DNA of 64,000 bases from Serpentinicella sp031432315 (lineage in GTDB: Bacteria; Bacillota; Clostridia; Peptostreptococcales; Natronincolaceae). Under the pieces are notes generated by a model, which saw nothing but the letters and a program-made list of their open reading frames with translations, was not told the origin of the DNA and made no database searches. The translations under genes and the position numbers were made by a program. The DNA is taken from assembly GCF_031432315.1 (NCBI RefSeq), contig NZ_JAVKGO010000001.1:186001-250000 (forward strand), read 5' to 3'. This document shows, in pieces, positions 36,876 through 44,559 of this stretch. The stretch's first letter is position 1, and every line of letters starts with the position of its first letter.

Positions 36876-36900
36876 AATCCCAATTAGTTTACTTGGAATT
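36876..36900 (+). promoter_or_regulatory. Possible IscR operator
   Basis: AATCCCAA (36876-36883) and TTGGAATT (36893-36900) form an inverted repeat matching at 7 of 8 positions, placed at the predicted transcription start, as expected for an autorepressor. Confidence 0.45.
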
Positions 36901-36919
36901 AAAGAGAGGTAGAGTAAAA

Positions 36920-37363
36920 ATGAAACTATCTACTAAGGGAAGGTATGGGCTTAAAGCCATGTTTCAGTTGGCCATACACTATGGTGAAGGACCGATTTCG
37001 CTAAAAAACATAGCTGAGAAACAAAAAATATCTGACCACTATTTAGAACAACTGATTGCTAGTCTAAGGAAAGTCGGTTTAGTAAAAAGTGTTAGAGGTG
37101 CACAAGGCGGCTATATGCTAGCACATTCTCCCCAAAACATTACTGTTGGAGACATTATCCGCACCTTAGAAGGACCTTTGGCGCCTTCAGACTGCGTAAT
37201 TGAAGATGATACATCAGGCTGTGACAGAAAAGACTGCTGTATTACAAGAACTGTATGGACGAAAATAAGAGATAGTATCAGTGATGTAATTGACGCAATT
37301 ACATTGCAAGATATGTTAGATGATTATAACAACATGCAAGATAAAGATGATTTTATCATATGA
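36920..37363 (+). CDS. iscR: Rrf2-family Fe-S regulator IscR
   Basis: IscR senses Fe-S status and controls Fe-S assembly genes. The 147-residue protein begins MKLSTKGRYGLKAMFQLA, has a winged helix with ISDHYLEQLIASLRKVGLVKSVRGAQGGY, and cluster-region cysteines C92, C101, C106 and C107. IscR normally uses three; which of the adjacent pair is the ligand is open. I start at ATG 36920 rather than the in-frame upstream ATG 36893. It precedes iscS by 64 bases and probably represses its own operon. Confidence 0.93.
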   Translation: MKLSTKGRYGLKAMFQLAIHYGEGPISLKNIAEKQKISDHYLEQLIASLRKVGLVKSVRGAQGGYMLAHSPQNITVGDIIRTLEGPLAPSDCVIEDDTSGCDRKDCCITRTVWTKIRDSISDVIDAITLQDMLDDYNNMQDKDDFII

Positions 37364-37427
37364 CCTAAATGATTAAAAACAAAGAAACAAAGTATAAAAG
37401 GACATAAGTTAAAAGGAGAGCTGCGAT

Positions 37428-38612
37428 ATGAAAAAAGTTTACATGGATTATGCTGCAACTACACCTGTAAAAAAAGAGGTATTAGATGAAATGATGCCTT
37501 ACTATACCACTCACTTCGGAAATCCATCAAGCATACATTCTTTTGGCAGAGAAACAAGAAAAGCTGTTGATCAAGCAAGAGACCGAATTGCGAAAACATT
37601 AGGTACAAAATCCGATGAAATATTTTTCACAGGTGGGGGAACAGAGTCAGACAACTGGGCAATAAAAGGTGTGGCATATGCCTTGAAAAATAAAGGTAAT
37701 CATATTATAACCACAAAAGTAGAGCATCATGCTGTTTTACATACATGTCAGCATCTTGAAAAAGAAGGTTTTGAAGTCACTTATTTAGAAGTAGATGAGT
37801 ATGGCCTTATAAATTTAGAAGATCTTAAAAAAGCAATTAAAGATGAAACAATACTAATCACGATTATGTATGCAAATAATGAAATCGGAACAGTACAACC
37901 AATTAAAGAAATTGGTAAAATTGCAAAAGATAATAAAATTATTTTTCATTCAGATGCAGTCCAAGCATATGGAAGTTTCCCTATAAATGTAGATGAACTA
38001 GGTTTAGATTTAGTTTCTATTTCTGCACATAAAATTTACGGTCCAAAAGGCATAGGTGCTTTATATGCTAGACGAGGAACAAAGATATTTCCTATGATAC
38101 ATGGTGGTGCACAAGAAAGAAGAAGACGAGCAGGTACAGAAAACATTGCTGGTATAGTTGGATTTGGAAAAGCAGCAGAACTAGCTAACGAAAATATAGA
38201 AGCACACAATAAAAAAATAATTACACTCAGAGATCAACTCATTAATACACTTATGGAAAAGATTCCATACTCCAAATTAAATGGACATCCAACAAAACGA
38301 CTACCGGGAAATGCGAATATCTCTTTTGAGTTTATTGAAGGCGAAGCATTGCTATTAAGTTTAGATATGGTTGGTATTGCCGGGTCAAGTGGCTCAGCAT
38401 GTACTTCTGGATCATTAGATCCTTCTCATGTCTTAATGGCAATAGGTTTAAGTCATGAGATTGCCCACGGTTCATTAAGGCTTACAGTAGGCGACTTCAC
38501 AACAACAGAAGAAGTAGATTATGTAATAGAACAGTTACCGAAAATTGTTGATAGATTACGACAGATGTCACCTTTGTATGAAGGAGTAAAAGGAGGAAAT
38601 AATAATGTATAG
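37428..38612 (+). CDS. iscS: Cysteine desulfurase (IscS/NifS type)
   Basis: This PLP enzyme removes sulfur from cysteine for Fe-S assembly. The 394-residue protein starts with VYMDYAATTPV, has the PLP lysine K202 in SISAHKIYGPKG and the persulfide cysteine C325 in SSGSACTSGSLDPS on the group I-type flexible loop. ATG 37428 has an AAAAGGAGAG site. Its last eight bases overlap iscU, indicating translational coupling with the scaffold. The name nifS is often used for this clostridial enzyme. Confidence 0.97.
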   Translation: MKKVYMDYAATTPVKKEVLDEMMPYYTTHFGNPSSIHSFGRETRKAVDQARDRIAKTLGTKSDEIFFTGGGTESDNWAIKGVAYALKNKGNHIITTKVEHHAVLHTCQHLEKEGFEVTYLEVDEYGLINLEDLKKAIKDETILITIMYANNEIGTVQPIKEIGKIAKDNKIIFHSDAVQAYGSFPINVDELGLDLVSISAHKIYGPKGIGALYARRGTKIFPMIHGGAQERRRRAGTENIAGIVGFGKAAELANENIEAHNKKIITLRDQLINTLMEKIPYSKLNGHPTKRLPGNANISFEFIEGEALLLSLDMVGIAGSSGSACTSGSLDPSHVLMAIGLSHEIAHGSLRLTVGDFTTTEEVDYVIEQLPKIVDRLRQMSPLYEGVKGGNNNV

Positions 38613-39048
38613 TGATAAAGTAATGGATCATTTCACCAATCCAAGAAATGTAGGAGAAATAAATAATGCAGATGCAGTTGGACAAGTAGGAAATGCTAAA
38701 TGTGGCGATATTATGAAAATGTACTTAAAAATTGAAGATGACGTAATTGTTGATGTAAGGTTTAAAACTTTTGGGTGTGGATCTGCCATTGCAACATCAA
38801 GTATGGCAACTGAATTAATAAAAGGAAAAACCGTAAAAGAAGCATTAAACCTAACAAATAAAGCAGTAGCAGAAGCCCTAGATGGTTTACCACCTGTAAA
38901 AATGCATTGTTCCGTTTTAGCAGAACAAGCTGTTAAAGCTGCCATATATGAGTATGCTAAAGAAAACGATTTATATTTTGAAGAATTAGAAGGCTTCGAT
39001 CCTGATGATGACCATGATCATCATGACGATATACAAGAAGAATATTAA
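38605..39048 (+). CDS. iscU: Fe-S cluster scaffold IscU (NifU N-terminal type)
   Basis: IscU holds nascent Fe-S clusters. The 147-residue protein has ligands C33 (NAKCGD), C58 (FGCGSA) and C102 (MHCSVL), the three conserved cysteines of the family. Instead of the usual short end it carries an acidic, His-rich tail (DPDDDHDHHDD), which could bind metal. ATG 38605 has AAAGGAGG just upstream inside iscS. Confidence 0.96.
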   Translation: MYSDKVMDHFTNPRNVGEINNADAVGQVGNAKCGDIMKMYLKIEDDVIVDVRFKTFGCGSAIATSSMATELIKGKTVKEALNLTNKAVAEALDGLPPVKMHCSVLAEQAVKAAIYEYAKENDLYFEELEGFDPDDDHDHHDDIQEEY

Positions 39049-39070
39049 TAAAAAAGAAAACTATTACTTT

Positions 39071-39098
39071 AAATGCAGGTTATACCTGCATTTTTTTT
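39071..39098 (+). terminator. Intrinsic terminator of the isc operon
   Basis: AAATGCAGGT (39071-39080) pairs with ACCTGCATTT (39084-39093), followed by T residues. Confidence 0.9.
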
Positions 39099-39147
39099 GT
39101 TTTAAATCAAAAAATAAAACAAAGCCTAAAAAAAAGGGGAATTCAAA

Positions 39148-39693
39148 ATGCGCATCAGTGAGGTAATTGGTCTTAAAGTATTAAACAAAAACAATCAAAT
39201 TATGCCTTACTTTATAAAAGAACCTATCTATTCTTATAAGAATTTAAGTGTAGTGGCTTTTTTAGTTCAACATACCTTTATCTCAAAAGATAAAGAGAAA
39301 ATTCTCTGTTATAACAAAATTTTAAATTTTACTAATAACGGTGTCATAACACTTAATGCTAAAAGTCTGATAGGTTTAGATCAAAGAGATGATATTCTAA
39401 AACTTTATAAAAATCCCCTTAAACTATCAGAGTTTGAAATTTATACAAAAGACGGAGAATTAGTGGGGATTGTTAGGGATGCGATTATAAATCAAAATAA
39501 TGGAAAAGTAGACGCATTAATTATACACGAAGGATTCTTTACAAATATGTATAACGGATATTCTGTTTTAGTCCTTAGTGAAAATAGCTTGTTAGAAGAG
39601 GCTACAAGCAATAAATTAATTATCAAAGAAGAAGATAAAGACGAGATTTACTACGAAGGTGGAGGAATAAAAAAAATACTACGCATAGATTAA
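39148..39693 (+). CDS. PRC-barrel domain protein (YrrD-like)
   Basis: The 181-residue protein has two PRC-barrel-like halves: MRISEVIGLKVLN at the N-terminus and FEIYTKDGELVGIVRDAIINQNNGKVDALII near residue 95. Such proteins occur next to Fe-S genes and alaS in Firmicutes, as B. subtilis yrrD does; the function is unknown. ATG 39148 has an AAAAGGGGA site. Confidence 0.8.
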   Translation: MRISEVIGLKVLNKNNQIMPYFIKEPIYSYKNLSVVAFLVQHTFISKDKEKILCYNKILNFTNNGVITLNAKSLIGLDQRDDILKLYKNPLKLSEFEIYTKDGELVGIVRDAIINQNNGKVDALIIHEGFFTNMYNGYSVLVLSENSLLEEATSNKLIIKEEDKDEIYYEGGGIKKILRID

Positions 39694-39749
39694 TTGAAAT
39701 AACAAAAAATAAAATAAATAAAAATATTTCTATAGAAAGGAGAAATTTT

Positions 39750-39911
39750 ATGAGGAATATGCCAAGTAAATTGATAGCAGGAAGTCTATTTGGAGCAGCT
39801 GTAGGAGTTATTGCCCTTTCATCAATAAAATCAAGAAACAGAAGAAAATTAATGAGTAACAGCCAAAAATTATTAACAAGAGCGTCCAATCTCATAGACA
39901 CAACATTCTAA
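39750..39911 (+). CDS. Small membrane protein, 53 residues
   Basis: This short gene encodes 53 residues: a basic N-terminus (MRNMPSK), one membrane helix (LIAGSLFGAAVGVIALSSI), and a basic tail. The pattern is like small YtxH-type proteins. ATG 39750 has an AAAGGAG site (39736-39742), and a strong terminator begins just after the stop, which together make it credible. It is probably cotranscribed with the PRC-barrel gene 56 bases upstream. Function unknown. Confidence 0.75.
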   Translation: MRNMPSKLIAGSLFGAAVGVIALSSIKSRNRRKLMSNSQKLLTRASNLIDTTF

Positions 39912-39912
39912 A

Positions 39913-39944
39913 TTAAAAAGCAGCTTTTGCTGCTTTTTAATTTT
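39913..39944 (+). terminator. Intrinsic terminator
   Basis: AAAAAGCAGC (39915-39924) pairs with GCTGCTTTTT (39929-39938), extended on both sides by TTA/TAA pairs. Confidence 0.9.
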
Positions 39945-40071
39945 AAGTCAATACAAAATTGTATTTTTTAAAATTAAAAGAATAATATATAAATAAGGCG
40001 AAATAAGGTCACCACATTCATTATATGTTCAAAGAGTTATCACCCATTTAAACATTAGGGAGTTGCATTGT

Positions 40072-41304
40072 ATGGATCATCCTGTAGCGGAAACAACATC
40101 AAGAAATATTGACGTTTTCCTAGGTCAGAATGTAATCGCAGATATATTAAACTATTTAATACAAATAGGTTTAATAATATTGATCTGTGGCTTCCTCTAT
40201 TATTTAGTACATATTGGGAATCAACATGTAGATGAAAATAAAAGAATAAGTATAACGAAAAAGCATTTATTATTTACATTTATAGGCTTAACAATTATTT
40301 TATTGCTAGCATTTATGCTCAGAGCTAGAGCGGTACTATTACAGCTTTTATCACCATTTATCTTTGCCTTTGTTTTTGCCTATTTATTAAATCCAATTGT
40401 GCAATATTTAAATAATAAGGGCATTAGTCGACTTATATCTGTTTTGCTTGTTTATCTAGGTATAGCCATAAGTATATTTATATTTTCCATTACGTTAATA
40501 CCCCACATAGTAGAAGAAATAAAAGATCTTATTGAACTACTCCCTAAGTACAGCAATGAAAGCTATGATTATTTATATAACCTATATATGAAGTATGCTA
40601 AAAACTTTGAAAGATTACCAGATGAGTTAGATGCAGTTAAAAATTTACTAACTGTTAATATAGGTCGTTTTCAAAATACTATTTTCAACCTATTGTCTAG
40701 AGTTACAGAAAGTCTATTATCTATTTTCACAAAGGCTGTTGGGCTAATATTAGTTCCTATAATTACTTTTTATTTTTTAAAAGATAAAAATAAATTTAAA
40801 AAAGGAATTATTTTATTAATCCCTAAATCATGTCGAAAAGTCACCCTGACCATAGCTAGAGATATTGACCAAGTATTGAGCAACTTTGTTAGAGGACAAC
40901 TAACCGTCGCAGTATTTATTGGTGTCCTTACAATAGTAGCTATGTTAATACTTAGAGTAGAATTTGCTGTCTTAATAGGCATTATAGCCGGCATAGCGAA
41001 TGTCATTCCCTATTTTGGTCCCGTAATAGGTATTATACCAGGCGTTATTTTTGCCCTCATGGATGGACCACTAAAAGCACTTTGGGTAATCATAACCTTT
41101 ACAATGATTCAACAGATTGAAAGTGGTATAGTAGCACCTAAAATCGTAGGTAAGAGTGTAGGACTTCATCCTGTTTTTGTAATGCTATCCCTTATATTAG
41201 GTGGACGTTTTTTCGGCATAATTGGTCTGTTAATTGCAGTTCCAACAGCTGCTGTTATAAAAGTGTTATTTAAACATATACTAAAATTAATTGTTAAGTA
41301 TTAA
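40072..41304 (+). CDS. AI-2E family transporter
   Basis: The 410-residue membrane protein has about eight hydrophobic helices and the family's C-terminal signature (GIIAGIANVIPYFGPVIG-I-P near residue 300, then PKIVGKSVGLHPVFVMLSLILGG). Members have been linked to small-molecule or Na+/H+ exchange; the AI-2 label is historical. ATG 40072 is nine bases after AGGGAG, a better fit than TTG 40063, which touches that site. It precedes alaS, as in many Clostridia. Confidence 0.92.
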   Translation: MDHPVAETTSRNIDVFLGQNVIADILNYLIQIGLIILICGFLYYLVHIGNQHVDENKRISITKKHLLFTFIGLTIILLLAFMLRARAVLLQLLSPFIFAFVFAYLLNPIVQYLNNKGISRLISVLLVYLGIAISIFIFSITLIPHIVEEIKDLIELLPKYSNESYDYLYNLYMKYAKNFERLPDELDAVKNLLTVNIGRFQNTIFNLLSRVTESLLSIFTKAVGLILVPIITFYFLKDKNKFKKGIILLIPKSCRKVTLTIARDIDQVLSNFVRGQLTVAVFIGVLTIVAMLILRVEFAVLIGIIAGIANVIPYFGPVIGIIPGVIFALMDGPLKALWVIITFTMIQQIESGIVAPKIVGKSVGLHPVFVMLSLILGGRFFGIIGLLIAVPTAAVIKVLFKHILKLIVKY

Positions 41305-41310
41305 CCGATA

Positions 41311-41339
41311 TTGACAAAAATCCTGTTATTCTATATAAT
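41311..41339 (+). promoter_or_regulatory. Consensus sigma-A promoter upstream of alaS
   Basis: Perfect TTGACA (41311-41316), 17 bases, perfect TATAAT (41334-41339). The start would be near 41346, upstream of a terminator hairpin. Confidence 0.85.
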
Positions 41340-41349
41340 TCAAGTAAAT

Positions 41350-41392
41350 TTAATGGAATTAATTGCTCTCGTCCAAAGGATGAGGGCTTTTT
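41350..41392 (+). promoter_or_regulatory. Terminator in the alaS leader, T-box remnant-like
   Basis: GCTCTCGTCC (41365-41374) pairs over ten positions (three G-T) with GGATGAGGGC (41378-41387), loop AAA, then five T residues. The stem text resembles the terminator half of T-box leaders, and ATGGAA just before resembles a degraded T-box core, but only about 20 bases separate it from the predicted start, so stem I is missing. It may be an attenuator of unknown signal or a vestige. Confidence 0.5.
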
Positions 41393-41413
41393 CGTAAAAT
41401 AAGGAGGCGCTTC

Positions 41414-44053
41414 ATGAAAAACATAGGATTAAATGAACTAAGAAAACTTTTTTTAGACTTTTTTGAATCTAAAGAACACCTCGTACAACCAAGCTACCCC
41501 CTAGTACCGCAAAAGGATAAGAGTTTATTATTAATTAATGCAGGAATGGCACCATTAAAACCTTATTTTGCTGGTAAAGAGGAACCACCTAAAAATAGAA
41601 TGGCAACATGTCAAAAATGTATTAGGACTGGTGACATTGAAAATGTTGGAAAAACAGCAAGGCATGCTACTTTTTTTGAAATGTTAGGTAATTTTTCATT
41701 TGGAGACTATTTTAAAGAAGAATCTTTAAAATGGGGATGGGAGTTTGTTACAGAATACTTACAAATGCCTATCGATAAACTTTGGGCAACCGTATACGAA
41801 AATGATGACGAAGCCTTCGAAATTTGGGAAAAACAAATAGGTATACCAAAAGAACAAATTGTACGGCTAGGAAAAGAAGATAACTTTTGGGAAATAGGTA
41901 TAGGTCCTTGTGGCCCATGTTCAGAACTTTATTTTGATCGTGGTGAAAAATTTGGATGTAACGATCCAAACTGTAAGCCTGGTTGCGAATGCGACCGTTA
42001 TGTAGAATTCTGGAATCATGTATTTACCCAATTTGATAAAGATGAAGAAGGGACATACAATCCATTACCAAATCCAAACATTGATACGGGTATGGGCCTT
42101 GAACGTGTTGCCTGTATTATGCAAAATGTAGACTCAATTTTTGAAATCGACACAATGAAACATATCTTAAATAAAGTTTGCTTACATACGAATACAAAAT
42201 ACAATGAAAATAAAATATCAGACGTATCCATTAGAATAATTACGGATCACATCCGTTCAATTGTATTTTTGATTAGTGATGGGGTTTTACCAAGCAATGA
42301 AGGTAGAGGCTATGTACTTAGACGCTTAATAAGAAGAGCAGCTAGACATGGAATTCTACTAGGTAAATCAGATAGTTTCCTAAATGATGTTGTAGAAGCA
42401 GTAATTGCAACCTATGGCGAAACCTATACAGAACTAGTTGAAAAGCAAGACTATATTACAAAAGTAATAAAAGTAGAAGAAGAACGTTTTCAAGAAACAA
42501 TTCATGCTGGCTTAGAAATATTAAATAATTTTGTTAAGGAATTAGAGCTAAACAACGAAAAACTTTTAAAAGGCGAGCATGCCTTTAAACTATATGACAC
42601 CTATGGATTCCCCCTTGATTTAACAAAAGAAATACTAGAAGAGAAAAATTTAGATGTAGACGAAGTTGGATTTAACGATGAAATGAACAAACAAAGAGAA
42701 AGAGCAAGAAAAGCCCGTACAGGCAATAATACAGCAGGATGGGAAGAAGATGTATATACAACCCTAGATAAAAAAATCACAACTTCATTTGTGGGCTACA
42801 ATGACATTAAAAATAAAACAAAGATAAATGCGATTGTAGTAGACAATGAAGTCGTATCACAATTAAACAAAGACCAAAAAGGAACCGTTATACTTGAAAG
42901 CAGTGCTTTTTATGGAGAAAGTGGTGGTCAAGTTGGTGATACAGGATTAATTTATAATCAAACCTTTAGAGGCAGCGTTATAGATACAAAAAAAGGCCCT
43001 AATAATCAAACACACCATGTTGTAGTTGGAGAAGAAGGTACTATTCAAGTAGGGGATGAAATTTACACCGAAGTAAACGAGCTGAATAGAAATAACACCT
43101 CAAAAAATCATACTGCAACTCATTTACTACACAAGATTCTAAAAGAAGTTATTGGTGATCACGTTCAACAGGCAGGGTCCCTTGTAACACCGGATAGATT
43201 AAGATTTGATTTTACTCATTTTGAATCACTAACACCAGAACAATTAAATACAATTGAACATAAAATAAACGAAAAGATACTACAGGCATCAAAGGTACAA
43301 ACCTTTGAAACATCCCCTGAAGATGCAAAACAATTAGGCGCAGAAGCCTTATTCGGTGAAAAATATGGGGATATCGTTAGAGTCGTAAAAGTGGGAGATG
43401 AAAGCATAGAGCTTTGTGGAGGAACCCATGTTGAAAATAGCAGTGAAATTGGCCTGTTTATACTTATAAATGAAAGTGGAGTTGCCTCTGGAGTTAGAAG
43501 AATAGAAGCAATTACAGGACTAGAATCTTATAAGTATGTAAAAAAACAACAGGATACAATTAATAAAGTCACAGAGGCCTTAAAAACAACACCAACAAAT
43601 ATGCTATCAAGATTAGATGCATTATTACTAGATATAAAAGAGAAAGAAAAAGAAATTGAAAAATTAAAAAGTCAAATTTCCCTTGGTTCAGTTGATGATT
43701 TAATAAATAAAGCAGAAAAAATTAACGGCGTATCCACAATCGTAACAAAGGTTTCCGACCAAAATATGAATGATTTAAGGAAACTAGGAGATACCCTTAA
43801 AGATAAGTTACAATCAGGTGTAATTCTGCTATCATCAACAATAGACGGAAAAGTGAATTTTGTATCAATCGTGACAAAGGATATAACACAAAAAGGACTT
43901 AACGCTGGTAAAATTGTAAAAGAGGCCGCTACAATAACAGGTGGTGGCGGTGGTGGTAGACCAGACATGGCCCAAGCCGGTGGTAAAAATCCAGAAAAAA
44001 TTGATGAAGCCCTAGAAAAAGTAAAACAAATTTTAATAGAATCCCTTAAATAA
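41414..44053 (+). CDS. alaS: Alanyl-tRNA synthetase
   Basis: AlaS charges tRNA-Ala and edits mischarged Ser and Gly. The 879-residue protein has the class II catalytic core (INAGMAPLKPYF, LGNFSFGDYFKEE), the tRNA-recognition region, the editing domain with HTATHLLHKIL near residue 567 and CGGTHV near residue 668 (zinc ligands), and the C-Ala domain with a glycine-rich GGGGGGRPDMAQAGGK segment. ATG 41414 has an AAGGAGG site directly after the leader terminator. Confidence 0.98.
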   Translation: MKNIGLNELRKLFLDFFESKEHLVQPSYPLVPQKDKSLLLINAGMAPLKPYFAGKEEPPKNRMATCQKCIRTGDIENVGKTARHATFFEMLGNFSFGDYFKEESLKWGWEFVTEYLQMPIDKLWATVYENDDEAFEIWEKQIGIPKEQIVRLGKEDNFWEIGIGPCGPCSELYFDRGEKFGCNDPNCKPGCECDRYVEFWNHVFTQFDKDEEGTYNPLPNPNIDTGMGLERVACIMQNVDSIFEIDTMKHILNKVCLHTNTKYNENKISDVSIRIITDHIRSIVFLISDGVLPSNEGRGYVLRRLIRRAARHGILLGKSDSFLNDVVEAVIATYGETYTELVEKQDYITKVIKVEEERFQETIHAGLEILNNFVKELELNNEKLLKGEHAFKLYDTYGFPLDLTKEILEEKNLDVDEVGFNDEMNKQRERARKARTGNNTAGWEEDVYTTLDKKITTSFVGYNDIKNKTKINAIVVDNEVVSQLNKDQKGTVILESSAFYGESGGQVGDTGLIYNQTFRGSVIDTKKGPNNQTHHVVVGEEGTIQVGDEIYTEVNELNRNNTSKNHTATHLLHKILKEVIGDHVQQAGSLVTPDRLRFDFTHFESLTPEQLNTIEHKINEKILQASKVQTFETSPEDAKQLGAEALFGEKYGDIVRVVKVGDESIELCGGTHVENSSEIGLFILINESGVASGVRRIEAITGLESYKYVKKQQDTINKVTEALKTTPTNMLSRLDALLLDIKEKEKEIEKLKSQISLGSVDDLINKAEKINGVSTIVTKVSDQNMNDLRKLGDTLKDKLQSGVILLSSTIDGKVNFVSIVTKDITQKGLNAGKIVKEAATITGGGGGGRPDMAQAGGKNPEKIDEALEKVKQILIESLK

Positions 44054-44088
44054 ATCTAAATATTCACTAGAACAAATAGACATAGGAT

Positions 44089-44142
44089 ACCTCCAAGTAG
44101 ATCGTCTAATTAGTAAACAGACGATCTACTTGGAGGTTTTTG
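44089..44142 (+). terminator. Intrinsic terminator of alaS
   Basis: A perfect 19-bp stem (44089-44107 with 44119-44137) has an 11-base loop and a following T-run. Confidence 0.92.
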
Positions 44143-44242
44143 TATAAAATACAAGAAGAAATTCCTAATTCCATTATTAATATGAATTTTATTATGCAAT
44201 TTCTAATTATTAAAATCTAATCTGCAAATTATCAATTTGACA

Positions 44243-44251
44243 TGGTATAAT
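44243..44251 (+). promoter_or_regulatory. Extended -10 promoter for ireB
   Basis: TGGTATAAT (44243-44251) is a perfect extended -10 about 40 bases before ireB. A TTGACA at 44237 abuts it and cannot act as its -35. Confidence 0.55.
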
Positions 44252-44290
44252 ATAGATACAAATGAAAAAAATAAGAAAGGGGAGAATAAC

Positions 44291-44557
44291 ATGTCTGAAA
44301 AATTTAATCACACAATGAAATTTAATATAGAACAAGAGCAAGAATACAAAGCAAAAGATGTGATTTTAACAGTTTTTGAAGCACTTCAGGAAAAAGGTTA
44401 TAATCCTACGAATCAATTTATAGGATATATTCTTTCTGGAGACCCAACCTATATAACAAGCCATAATAGTGCAAGAAGTATTATCAGAAAAATTGAACGA
44501 GACGAATTATTAGAGGAATTATTAAGGTTTTATTTAGCAAACAATAGGAGCGAATAG
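44291..44557 (+). CDS. ireB: IreB family regulatory protein (UPF0297/DUF965)
   Basis: IreB is a small protein phosphorylated by the PASTA kinase IreK in Enterococcus. The 88-residue product has the typical MKFNIE start, the GYNPTNQFIGYILSGDPTYITSHNSARSIIRKIERDE-type core (residues about 37-75) and length. ATG 44291 has an AAAGGGGAG site; longer in-frame starts lie upstream of the site. Its end overlaps the ribosome site of the next gene, so the two are cotranscribed. Confidence 0.93.
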   Translation: MSEKFNHTMKFNIEQEQEYKAKDVILTVFEALQEKGYNPTNQFIGYILSGDPTYITSHNSARSIIRKIERDELLEELLRFYLANNRSE

Positions 44558-44559
44558 AT

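Noticed and set aside
43672..43968. Long antisense frames inside alaS, pyc and rel
   Set aside because: They are typical shadows of real genes in AT-rich DNA, with no ribosome site or family match.
44237..44251. TTGACA directly before TATAAT as a promoter for ireB
   Set aside because: The spacer is only three bases; the extended -10 TGGTATAAT explains the promoter better.
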